Shown here: in pieces, positions 25,139 through 33,369 of the stretch
How positions within the stretch are numbered: the first letter of the stretch is position 1
Layout: each line of letters starts with the position of its first letter
Assembly: GCA_007859835.1 (NCBI GenBank)
Contig: SJPJ01000001.1
Span: forward strand, 7,514,147-7,578,146
Source: Novipirellula herctigrandis
GTDB taxonomy: Bacteria; Planctomycetota; Planctomycetia; Pirellulales; Pirellulaceae
Length of the DNA stretch: 64,000 bases
Reading direction: 5' to 3'
Made by a program: the position numbers and the translations under genes
The notes under the pieces: generated by a model
Told to the model about the DNA's origin: nothing
Databases searched by the model: none
The model's input: only the letters and a program-made list of their open reading frames with translations

Positions 25139-26578
25139 TTAGCACTCACTGAGGTTCACTGCGATTTGAATCGCCAGTCCGCCTTCGGACGTTTCTTTGT
25201 ACTTGGCGTTCATGTCCAGTGCGGTTTCCCACATCGTGTTCACGACGGCATCGAGCGACACGCGTGCTTCGCTGGGTTCACGCGAGATTGCCAATCGTGC
25301 CGCCGTGATCGCCTTAACCGCGCCGAACGCGTTTCGTTCGATACACGGGATCTGAACCAAGCCGCGAATCGGATCACAGGTGAGTCCCAAATGATGCTCC
25401 ATCGCAATCTCGGCAGCTTCCGTCGCATGCATCGGAGTGCCTCCTAAGACCTCGGTTAATGCGGCTGCAGCCATTGCCGATGACACACCTATCTCGGCCT
25501 GGCAACCGCCTTGAGCCGCCGAGATGGTCGCTCCTTTTTTGAAAACACAACCAATCTCTGCTGCTGTAAGCAGAAACTTAATCCAATCGTCATCGGCTGA
25601 GTCGCAGAAGCACATATGGTATAGCATCACTGCGGGGATCACGCCTGCCGAACCGTTGGTTGGCGCAGTAACCACACGACCAAACGCAGCATTTTCTTCG
25701 TTCGTGGCTAACGCAAAACAGCTGATCCAATCCAACACTCTCGGGAAACTATCCCGTTGCATCTTAAGGGTCGCAATCCATTTTTCACGATCGGCCGGCA
25801 CTTCGCTGCCAATCAGTTTACGTGCCATTCGTGCCGCACGACGCTGGACGCCTAGACCGCCTGGTAGAATGCCGTCTACTCGGCAACCACGATGGATCGT
25901 ATCAATCATCGTGTCACGAATCTTTGTGAGCTTTTCGAGAACCTCTGATTCCGGCCGCCAACTCAATTCGTTTTTAAGCACAATGCTCGAAATCGGCACT
26001 GACTGCGACGCACAATGGTTAAGCAGTTCATCGGCGCAATTGATTGGAAACGGGACCAAGACCGTTGACGGCGTCGTTAATTCACCGCGTTTGATGATGA
26101 AGCCTCCGCCGATGGAACAGAAGACTTCTTCATGTTGGTTGCCGTCCTCGGTCCATCCGGTGAATTTCATTCCGTTGGGATGTTCGGGCAGCGACTCGTC
26201 GCGATGATAGAGGATGTCGGACGTTGGGTTGAACGAAATCGGAATCTGGTCGAGTAAGCGAAGTTCATGTGAATCCGCGATCGCCCGTACGCGTTGATGC
26301 AGCGTACTAATATCGATCGTTTCGGGATGTTGCCCTGAAAGTCCAAGTTGAACGGCGATATCGGTACCGTGTCCTTCGCCGGTTTTCGCCAAGGAGCCAT
26401 ACAACTCGACTTGGATTCGTGTGAACTTTACGATCTGCTGTGGTGTGCGTTCTTCGAGAAACCTGCGAGCGGCTAACCAAGGCCCCATCGTGTGCGAACT
26501 CGACGGGCCAACGCCGATTTTGAACATGTCAAAAACGCTTAGCGATTGTGGGATCTCAGTAGGATCAACGGGTTTCAT
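25139..26578 (-). CDS. sdaA: L-serine ammonia-lyase, iron-sulfur type
   Basis: 479 residues from the ATG at 26578; the upstream in-frame extension overlaps the preceding gene and is not part of the family. It deaminates L-serine to pyruvate and ammonia in the cytoplasm using a [4Fe-4S] cluster. The beta domain begins SVFDMFKIGVGPSSSHTMGPW, the signature of the single-chain form; the alpha domain follows with TAPTNGSAGVIPAV, GCVFKKGATISAAQGGCQAEIGVSSAMAA and HHLGLTCDPIRGLVQIPCIERNA, whose cysteines fit the cluster ligands. Length agrees with the family. It is the third gene of a tight run (transglutaminase-like, thioredoxin-like, then sdaA 22 bases later). Nothing looks broken. Confidence 0.95.
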   Translation of the reverse strand: MKPVDPTEIPQSLSVFDMFKIGVGPSSSHTMGPWLAARRFLEERTPQQIVKFTRIQVELYGSLAKTGEGHGTDIAVQLGLSGQHPETIDISTLHQRVRAIADSHELRLLDQIPISFNPTSDILYHRDESLPEHPNGMKFTGWTEDGNQHEEVFCSIGGGFIIKRGELTTPSTVLVPFPINCADELLNHCASQSVPISSIVLKNELSWRPESEVLEKLTKIRDTMIDTIHRGCRVDGILPGGLGVQRRAARMARKLIGSEVPADREKWIATLKMQRDSFPRVLDWISCFALATNEENAAFGRVVTAPTNGSAGVIPAVMLYHMCFCDSADDDWIKFLLTAAEIGCVFKKGATISAAQGGCQAEIGVSSAMAAAALTEVLGGTPMHATEAAEIAMEHHLGLTCDPIRGLVQIPCIERNAFGAVKAITAARLAISREPSEARVSLDAVVNTMWETALDMNAKYKETSEGGLAIQIAVNLSEC

Positions 26579-26600
26579 GGTGTTGCCGTAAATCGCAATA

Positions 26601-27569
26601 CTATTCTTTTGCAGAATGCTCACGAAGGTATTGTGCCCAGTGTTTCGCGCCGCGGCCGATGATCGTGTCGGGGGCTTCCGACGAAACAAGTTCCAAAATC
26701 TCCGTCTGTTTTTCCATTGGTTGATCGTCCGCCTTATAGAGCAAGAATCGTTGACGCTGTAGCTCTTGGCGTTGCTCGGGCAACAGGTATTGATTTTGTA
26801 GTCGTTGGTCGAGTTCCGCCTCGGCGGCTTCGAGTCCTGATGTTTCGCGAACCTTATTCGTCAATGCGGTTACTTTATCCAAGGGGAACTCGGTCGCGAA
26901 CACCCAACCGGTATCGTCATTTGGATCAGCTGCTTTCATTAGTGTAAGAGCTTCATGGAAGGAGTGTTTGCGGATGTCTTTGACATGCGGACCTAGTCCA
27001 ACGCCCAGGACGCGTATTGCTTCTCCGATCTGGCGAGCTTGGTCGAAACCAGATGCGGTTCGTGCTTTTGCTAGGATTACGTCGCGCGCGATCAACTTCT
27101 GATGCCACTGCTCAAGCAATTTGCCAAGCTCCGACGGATCGGTTAGCTGTTGGATCGGTTGCAGCACGATCACTGCACGCCCGACGCCATCGAGAATCAT
27201 GATGCTTGGATAAGTGCGGATGCTGATATCTGGGAACGCGTTGACGCTTTCTCGAGCGACTTTGTCCCTGGGGGTTGGCGATTCCTTGCAGTCGACGTTC
27301 GTCAAAACGGCACCCCTCGAAAGCGAGGAAAGAACCTTTGGCTCGTCGAATACTTGCGACTTGTAGAACTCGCTTGTTTGATTCCAATCGGACCCGTACA
27401 GCAGAATTGCGACCATCCCGCCATCGTCGGGCGCCAAGGAAACTGCCCGCTGGACGGTACTAGCGCGAGTGCCGGCGGCAACGCTGATGTTCACTGCAAA
27501 AAAAATCGCAGCAACGCTGGTCCAAACCCTGGGCCACCGTGCGAGAAGTTTGGTAACGTTGGTTAGCAT
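26601..27569 (-). CDS. Exported thioredoxin-fold protein lacking the CxxC pair
   Basis: 322 residues with a signal-anchor-like start (MLTNVTKLLARWPRVWTSVAAIFFAVNISVAAG). Residues ~50-150 follow a thioredoxin pattern: MVAILLYGSDWNQTSEFYKSQVFDEPKVLSSL, then VLTNVDCKE, FPDISIRTYPSIMILDGVGRAVIVL. Where thioredoxins have WCxxC this protein has WNQTS, so it cannot be a dithiol oxidoreductase; the cis-Pro strand (TYPSIMIL) is kept. The C-terminal half is helical (FDQARQIGEAIRVLG, LDQRLQNQYLLPEQRQELQRQRF). It may be a structural or binding partner of the transglutaminase-like protein encoded 12 bases upstream. sdaA follows at 22 bases. Confidence 0.7.
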   Translation of the reverse strand: MLTNVTKLLARWPRVWTSVAAIFFAVNISVAAGTRASTVQRAVSLAPDDGGMVAILLYGSDWNQTSEFYKSQVFDEPKVLSSLSRGAVLTNVDCKESPTPRDKVARESVNAFPDISIRTYPSIMILDGVGRAVIVLQPIQQLTDPSELGKLLEQWHQKLIARDVILAKARTASGFDQARQIGEAIRVLGVGLGPHVKDIRKHSFHEALTLMKAADPNDDTGWVFATEFPLDKVTALTNKVRETSGLEAAEAELDQRLQNQYLLPEQRQELQRQRFLLYKADDQPMEKQTEILELVSSEAPDTIIGRGAKHWAQYLREHSAKE

Positions 27570-27581
27570 GAAGTATCCATT

Positions 27582-29642
27582 TTACGACTGAGGTTTTCCG
27601 TAAATAAGAATCCGACGGAAATGAAGAAAATCCTCACGACCGACCGAGCCATTAATGCGAATGAAACGCGCGCTCGGTGAACCGTCTTCTAAATCAATTC
27701 GCCACCGCGCGGCCGTTTCTTCGACCCGCTTTACTTCTTCCCACTTTTCCCCATCGGCGGAAATTTCGATCGTAAAAGGAACTGCACGTGGACGATTACC
27801 CGTCGTGTTTTCGATGATCATACCATCCAGTTTTGCGACACCAGGCAACGTGATTTCGCACCACTCGTCCGTTGCCTTGCCGGTATGAAATTGACCACCT
27901 TTGATTCCCAGTACGCTAGCGTGACCATTGATACGATCCCACGACGACGTGCTGCTCGTGCGGATGGATCCGCGGAGTGAAACAAGCTCAGCCGAGAACG
28001 GATCTTTCGGATAGTCCAAGTTTTCCGTGAACGGTGCTGGGTGCATTGCTGCGAGACGCTGAAAGGCGAGTGGGTCGCGTCGGTTGGCCGCGGAAATCAT
28101 ACAGGCCTCGATTAGTTGTTGGCGTTTGTCGCCCTGCAGACTCTTGCGTGACTTTAGAGATTCCAACGTGGCGTCCATCACAAAATTGACGATGTCATCA
28201 CTGTGCCCGAAGCGTTGCAACGCGTCTTCGACAAACCGCTGAGCGTCAGGCCCGCGAATAATATTCGCGGCAATGGCTCGGCATACGTTCGCTTGATCGG
28301 TCTGCTGTTCGCCTGACAAAGCATAGACCTGGTCGTACATCTTGGTCCAATTCATCGCGGGTGACGCCGGAGCATCCACGCCGATCGCTTGTGTTAGTCC
28401 TGCTGCGAGCATTCGCCCTCGCTGCGCCGGATCGGAAAAGACACCGTTCTTTTTGTCGAGTCGATTGATTGTGTCGACGACGACTGATGGGTAGCCTTTC
28501 AATCCTTGACCAAGGCGTCGGGCCTGATCCCACCACTTCGCAGGTTCGTTTAAACCCGCCCGCTGTAAAACTTCAAACCGAGACTCCCACAACAACGGGT
28601 TGTTTGGCTGGATCTCGCAAGCTCGGATCAAGAGACTCGCTGCGCGGCGGGGATCACGTTCTTTTAGCATCGCAGCCCACAAAGCCAATCGTGTCGCAGC
28701 GAGTGTTCGATTTGGATCGGCAAATACTTTGTCCTGCAAAACCACGTACGGCCACTTGGGACGCAGTAAGGTTTGATGAGCTGTTCGGTCACTCGATAAC
28801 GAATAGCTCGGCAACCACTCACCATCAATACGGATGGCATAAGCACAATGCCCCGGTTCACCCATCGTGGTAGCGCCGATGCCGTTTGCCCGAGCAGCGG
28901 CGGCACCGAAGTGAGACAACCCACCACAAACCGCCCCAACTTCGCGACGCATTTCAAAAGCTTTCAGCTCGTTCTCGAATGGAACATAATACAGTGGCCC
29001 TTGGACCGTCTCACCGAACGGATTGTGTCCTCGATAGGGAGCCTGCCAGCAGGCACGACAGTATTCATGCGGTGGCAATTTTGCTTCGCGATTAAGCCAA
29101 TCAAGTTCGTCGGTATCCCCGTTGCCGTGATGCCAAGGAATGTTGACGACAAAACGGCGCTCCCAGGTTTCCAGTTCGTCAAATGAGGGATGTAATTGGC
29201 CCTCCGCCTGGGCTTTGCTGTACCATTGAAATCGAGCTACCGCGTCATTCTCGTCACGGCTGACATACTTTCGTGTGAATTCCATCGCCACGGCGACCGC
29301 AGTTCTCATTCGCTGATGATTCGACGCAACCGCAAGATCGGCCTTTAGGATTGCGGCAAGGTTCACCATCGCCTGAGCAAACGCATCCGGTTTGCTTGGT
29401 GGTCCCGCCTTGAGAACTTCTTCAAGCAATTCGGTGTGAGGTTCGAGGGCCACAGGCCATCGATCGCCAGCGGCGAAAGCGAGGATCGTGCCATCGCTAG
29501 GCGGTTGAGTTGACTTCGATTCAATGCCGAACGCCTCAGCAAAAACCAATTGCGATGAAAGCACGCAAACAGCAACACAAAGTGGGTACAACAGTTGTGC
29601 TACCGATTTAAAACGAAACAAAATGGTGCCAACGGGATTCAT
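27582..29642 (-). CDS. Exported transglutaminase-like protein with discoidin-type domain
   Basis: 686 residues from the ATG at 29642, which starts the signal MNPVGTILFRFKSVAQLLYPLCVAVCVLSSQLVFA. The transglutaminase-like core holds GAVCGGLSHFGAAAARANGI (candidate Cys nucleophile) and GEPGHCAYAIRIDGEW (candidate His), the order and spacing expected for the papain-like family. A helical middle region with tetratricopeptide-like character (ARLALWAAMLKERDPRRAASLLIRACEIQPNN) follows. The last ~120 residues form an F5/8-type-C-like sandwich (EWCEITLPGVAKLDGMIIENTTGNR, FTIEISADGEKWEEVKRVEE, ARFIRINGSVG). It probably works in the periplasm on proteins or peptides; the true reaction is unknown. First gene of the run with the Cys-less thioredoxin-like protein and sdaA. 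Confidence 0.78.
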   Translation of the reverse strand: MNPVGTILFRFKSVAQLLYPLCVAVCVLSSQLVFAEAFGIESKSTQPPSDGTILAFAAGDRWPVALEPHTELLEEVLKAGPPSKPDAFAQAMVNLAAILKADLAVASNHQRMRTAVAVAMEFTRKYVSRDENDAVARFQWYSKAQAEGQLHPSFDELETWERRFVVNIPWHHGNGDTDELDWLNREAKLPPHEYCRACWQAPYRGHNPFGETVQGPLYYVPFENELKAFEMRREVGAVCGGLSHFGAAAARANGIGATTMGEPGHCAYAIRIDGEWLPSYSLSSDRTAHQTLLRPKWPYVVLQDKVFADPNRTLAATRLALWAAMLKERDPRRAASLLIRACEIQPNNPLLWESRFEVLQRAGLNEPAKWWDQARRLGQGLKGYPSVVVDTINRLDKKNGVFSDPAQRGRMLAAGLTQAIGVDAPASPAMNWTKMYDQVYALSGEQQTDQANVCRAIAANIIRGPDAQRFVEDALQRFGHSDDIVNFVMDATLESLKSRKSLQGDKRQQLIEACMISAANRRDPLAFQRLAAMHPAPFTENLDYPKDPFSAELVSLRGSIRTSSTSSWDRINGHASVLGIKGGQFHTGKATDEWCEITLPGVAKLDGMIIENTTGNRPRAVPFTIEISADGEKWEEVKRVEETAARWRIDLEDGSPSARFIRINGSVGREDFLHFRRILIYGKPQS

Positions 29643-30017
29643 GAGTACTGAAATGATGGAGTAATGTAGGGCGACATTCGGTCCTGGCAACAATAAGCTG
29701 CGACAAAACGTCAGGTTCGTTTTGCCACTTTGATAGTATAGCCAATCGGTGTGCTCTTCGTCTCGGTCTTTGTTTCTCAGAAATTTATGCTCGCAATGCG
29801 GTTGGTTGGCAACATCGACAGGGTGTTCGAGATTCCGTCGAGTCATGTGGTGAAGCTAACAATCTTGTTGATGGAAATCCGCTCAGGTCGAAGACCGGCA
29901 TGACACTTGCGAGACCCTAGTGAAGTGTCGAGTGATAGCGTGAGCGGAACGAGCGGCATTACTGTATCGTGCAGTGCGCGTGAGGGACTTCCCAGACGCG
30001 CATGGTTCGATTGGAAT

Positions 30018-32021
30018 TCACTCCGAAGGTTGGCTGGCACGGAGCTTACTGGCAAACAGCCCGATTCGTTCCAGTGGAATCGGTTGAAAGCCAAGATCGA
30101 TGGCTGGCGACTCCGGACGTAGGCGGTAGTCACAGGAGGCACGATCGACAAACTGCGGATCGACACCGGTTAGGTTATCAGAAGACGCGATATAGGGTTT
30201 TGCGTCTTTGTGAACATCATTCCAGTTTTCGCCAACGAAGATGTTTCGCGTAACCAGGTTACCTACGGGGGCCTTGGGATTGTTGTCAACGATGTCAATC
30301 AAATCTGGATAACGTTCTGAGAAGGGTGGGCGATTGTATGCGATCCCGGAAATGGTCCGCTCTTCCTGCTGTTCCGCAAGCCATTTGTCGGCATGCCCAT
30401 GAGCCCAGCCAAGAGCCCGAGCATCGATGTGTAGCGCTAGTTTGCAATCGATGAACACGTTGTTCTCAATCGTGTTGTCGCGGCCGCCTCCAATAAAAGC
30501 TGCGCGGGTCACGTTTCGAAAGAGGTTGCCATAGATCGTCGCGGACGAAAACATATCGTCAAGGTAGACGCCAACGCTTCCGCGGTCATGGAAGCCAGTA
30601 ATATCGTACAGGGAATTGTAGCGAATGATGTGGCCGCGCATGGTCCAATTTCGCCCAGCGTACATCGCACCGGCATCGTTTGTCTCAAGGCACACATCGT
30701 GGATCTCATTGAGTTCGATAATGTGGTCGTTGCCACCGAAGCCGATCGCCATGTGGGGCGCATCGTGGATGGAGTTGTTAGCGACCAGATTGCCCACGCC
30801 GTTGACATGAATACCCGCAGCATAAACGCGTTTTACCTGTGCGTAGTGATGGATGTGATTGTTCACTGCGCGGTGACCGGCCGCAGTGAGAGTTTTGCGG
30901 TCGCCTCCGTTGATGCTGATCCCGCTGCTGCCCATTCCGTAAATATCGCATCCTTCGACGCTGTGATGATTACCGCCGCGAACATGGATCGCCGCACCGC
31001 CGCCGTTGCAGACCGTTAGCCCAAAGAGCTGCACGTTGGCGCCTTCGGTCACCTCCACCGCGGTGCCGCGGCCTCCCTCAAGTGTAAGCCGCTCGACCGT
31101 GACGTGCGATGCTCCACGAAGTGTCAGTAGACTTGGCGCAAGCGTTACCATTACCTCCGTCGAAGCGAGATCGCCCGGAGGCCAGAAGTAAAGCACGCCG
31201 CAGTCACGATCGAGATACCATTCCCCGGGCGCATCAAGTTCGCACAACAAGTTGTACGCGTAATACCACTGCCCCTTTCGGTAACCGTAATTGTGGTACG
31301 GTTGCTTCACCGTGATTGACTTGGATTTCGTATCGATGGCTTCAACCGGATGGCGTTGCTCGGCCCAATCCCAGAACCAATAGCCGTGAACCCACGGCGC
31401 GGTTTCATCGGTCCAACCATCCGGACGTTCGTCCTTATAGTGAAACTTGCCTACGTGGCTTCCTTTTGTGCCTCGTACTTCGTGCCCGTCATAATCGACG
31501 ACATCGACGATTTTCGAAAAACCTTCGTTGGGCCATCGAGCGAGCGTCATCCGCTCGCCACCGAAGAAGAGTTCGATGCCCGCGCCGGGCGAACCAAAAT
31601 CGGCTACGCCAATCGTGTTCAGATCAATTTGAACGATATGGGATCGCGACTCAGGAGCGAGTCGACGAAGCACCGCCTGATCAGTGATTGGCACAAAACC
31701 ATCAACAATCCGTCCACCCAAAAGTCTTGCAGGTTTCGTGGAGTCGCCAACGTAGCGGATCGGCGCTGCCGCCGTACCCGAGTCTTCCACCGTTAGCTCA
31801 AAGGGCGTGTTGCGAATATGATCGCCGCCGTGGATATGTACCTCCGCACCCTCCGAGAGATTGCCCATTCGTCGCGCCGCGCGGATCGTATCTCTTGCTT
31901 CTTCAAGCGTAGCGCACGCCCCATCGACGCCTCCCGTTCGGACGTGCAGAACGAGGGGGTCAGCCCGCCCCGTTGCTGTTAGCATCAACAACAAAAACAA
32001 GCAGCTGAGTGGGCGGGACAT
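30018..32021 (-). CDS. Secreted right-handed parallel beta-helix protein
   Basis: 667 residues from the ATG at 32021 (signal MSRPLSCLFLLLMLTATGRADP; an in-frame ATG 15 bases upstream is an alternative). It begins LVLHVRTGGVDGACATLEEARDTIRAARR, the standard entry of this type of beta-helix enzyme, with an accessory domain up to ~300 (GEWYLDRDCGVLYFWPPGD). From ~300 to 560 the rungs are clear: SHVTVERLTLEGGRGTAVEV, HHSVEGCDIYGMGSSGISING, HRAVNNHIHHYAQV, DHIIELNEIHDVCLETNDAGAMYAG, HIIRYNSLYDITG. Related proteins include polysaccharide lyases and GH120-like enzymes; catalytic residues cannot be assigned. It is divergent from the GH16-GH2-enolase run and may share a control region with it. Confidence 0.8.
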   Translation of the reverse strand: MSRPLSCLFLLLMLTATGRADPLVLHVRTGGVDGACATLEEARDTIRAARRMGNLSEGAEVHIHGGDHIRNTPFELTVEDSGTAAAPIRYVGDSTKPARLLGGRIVDGFVPITDQAVLRRLAPESRSHIVQIDLNTIGVADFGSPGAGIELFFGGERMTLARWPNEGFSKIVDVVDYDGHEVRGTKGSHVGKFHYKDERPDGWTDETAPWVHGYWFWDWAEQRHPVEAIDTKSKSITVKQPYHNYGYRKGQWYYAYNLLCELDAPGEWYLDRDCGVLYFWPPGDLASTEVMVTLAPSLLTLRGASHVTVERLTLEGGRGTAVEVTEGANVQLFGLTVCNGGGAAIHVRGGNHHSVEGCDIYGMGSSGISINGGDRKTLTAAGHRAVNNHIHHYAQVKRVYAAGIHVNGVGNLVANNSIHDAPHMAIGFGGNDHIIELNEIHDVCLETNDAGAMYAGRNWTMRGHIIRYNSLYDITGFHDRGSVGVYLDDMFSSATIYGNLFRNVTRAAFIGGGRDNTIENNVFIDCKLALHIDARALGWAHGHADKWLAEQQEERTISGIAYNRPPFSERYPDLIDIVDNNPKAPVGNLVTRNIFVGENWNDVHKDAKPYIASSDNLTGVDPQFVDRASCDYRLRPESPAIDLGFQPIPLERIGLFASKLRASQPSE

Positions 32022-32407
32022 ACGATGGGGCTCCATGATTAAGTACTGTTTTCCGTTGAGCTTAGCCTGGAACGGATCCAGACTTCTCGTGCCTATCAGC
32101 TTAACAATGCGTGCAATACCGATGTGAAACGTCTGTTAATTTTATTTTGTTGCCTTGGTTCGCACTGCGGCCAAGCGACTGAAACTTTTTGTTTGTCAAA
32201 ACACCGAACAAACACGGCTCGTAAAATAAGCACGCCTAGTAATAGGCAACGGTGGGGATGTCCATCTACGAAGTACGATTACGATGCGCAGTGGACGAAC
32301 CGTCGTGTCAAAAGCGGCGGTAATGACACTATCCTGTCAGGAAGCAGGATATATACTGACACATCATCATCAATTGAGGTCTGATAACGGATAAATGAGG
32401 ACGTTTC
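32022..32407. other. Divergent intergenic region
   Basis: Lies between the beta-helix gene (minus) and the second GH16 (plus), so it should hold promoters in both directions. The inverted TGTCAG/CTGACA motif near its right end is listed separately; nothing else recognised. Confidence 0.5.
32335..32361 (+). promoter_or_regulatory. Inverted TGTCAG-N15-CTGACA motif over a possible -10
   Basis: TGTCAG at 32335-32340 and CTGACA at 32356-32361 form a perfect 6-base inverted repeat; the spacer overlaps TATACT (32352-32357), a plausible -10 about 50 bases before the GH16 start codon. It could be an operator. A GAGG ribosome-binding site lies at 32397-32400, just before ATG 32408. Confidence 0.3.
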
Positions 32408-33316
32408 ATGGGCAATGTGATTAAGCAAATCGTTTGGGTTTCCTGCACCCTCGCTACATCGATGGCCCTCGCCGATGGAAAGCAGCCTGTTGGTGTTCCT
32501 GGCGACTGGGCGTTTGTCCGGGAGCTCTCGGACGAGTTCAACACAACCGAGGTCGATGTCAAAAAATGGACAAAAGATATGTCCCCGTGGGGTGAGCGGG
32601 CCTGGCGTCCGGAAAATGTTTTTCAGAAAGATGGCTCACTGATTATCAAGGCAGAGTACGACCCACACACGGTGAGGGGCAAGAAGTACTTCTATACGAT
32701 GGGCATCCTGCGTTCAAATGCGCCGACCACGTACGGCTATTTCGAGGCGCGTATCAAAGGTTGTAGTAAATTCCCCGGTCTATGCCCTGGCTTTTGGCTG
32801 TACAGTCCAAACCGGAATGTGCGATTCAAGGTCAACGGCGAAACGGTCTGCTACAGCGAGATCGATATCGTTGAGATGCAACAGGGACTTTGGACGAAGG
32901 ATCTTGAAGGGAATGCCTCGGTCAGTCGGATTGATTGTAACCTACACACTCGGCTGCTGAAAAACGGCAAGGAGGAATGGGTTCGCCCCAACGGATATCC
33001 AGAGATTTGCCAGAATCACTGGGATGCCCCTTGGGACCCACGCGATGACTTTCACCTCTATGCCGTCGAGAATTCGAAGGAGTGGATTGTTTGGTATATC
33101 GATGGCAAAGAAGTGGCGCGCAAACCCAATCTCTATTGGCATCTTGCCATGAACGTGACACTTACGGTTGAAGCGCGACCACCGCTAATCAAATGGGCAG
33201 GTGACGATGGACGTTTGCCCGATGCCGACAACATCACCGCCGAAGGCTTCCCCAGTGAAATGAAGGTAGACTACGTTCGCTGCTGGGTACGCAACGGCAA
33301 GGATTCCCAACCGTAG
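32408..33316 (+). CDS. Secreted GH16 beta-galactanase, second copy
   Basis: 302 residues with signal MGNVIKQIVWVSCTLATSMALA; ATG 32408 is preceded by GAGG at good spacing. GH16 core: FVRELSDEFNTTEVDVKKW, NVFQKDGSLIIKAEY, YGYFEARIKGCSKFPGLCPGFWLYSP and the catalytic motif SEIDIVEM, with Glu151, Asp153 and Glu156 (ExDxxE form), closing with EMKVDYVRCWV. It is not a recent duplicate of the GH16 at 6.9 kb: the two differ in loops and in the region before the catalytic strand (FKVNGETVCYSEIDIVE here). It likely hydrolyses a sulfated galactan outside the cell. GH2 starts 53 bases downstream, then the enolase-superfamily gene, forming a three-gene run. Confidence 0.85.
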   Translation: MGNVIKQIVWVSCTLATSMALADGKQPVGVPGDWAFVRELSDEFNTTEVDVKKWTKDMSPWGERAWRPENVFQKDGSLIIKAEYDPHTVRGKKYFYTMGILRSNAPTTYGYFEARIKGCSKFPGLCPGFWLYSPNRNVRFKVNGETVCYSEIDIVEMQQGLWTKDLEGNASVSRIDCNLHTRLLKNGKEEWVRPNGYPEICQNHWDAPWDPRDDFHLYAVENSKEWIVWYIDGKEVARKPNLYWHLAMNVTLTVEARPPLIKWAGDDGRLPDADNITAEGFPSEMKVDYVRCWVRNGKDSQP

Positions 33317-33369
33317 CCCGAAATGCTCCAATGTTTGAAGTTCTCAGCCCTCAGCCAAAAGTTCCTTCG

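Noticed and set aside
25524..26207. 227-codon plus-strand open frame
   Set aside because: Antisense shadow of the well-supported serine ammonia-lyase gene.
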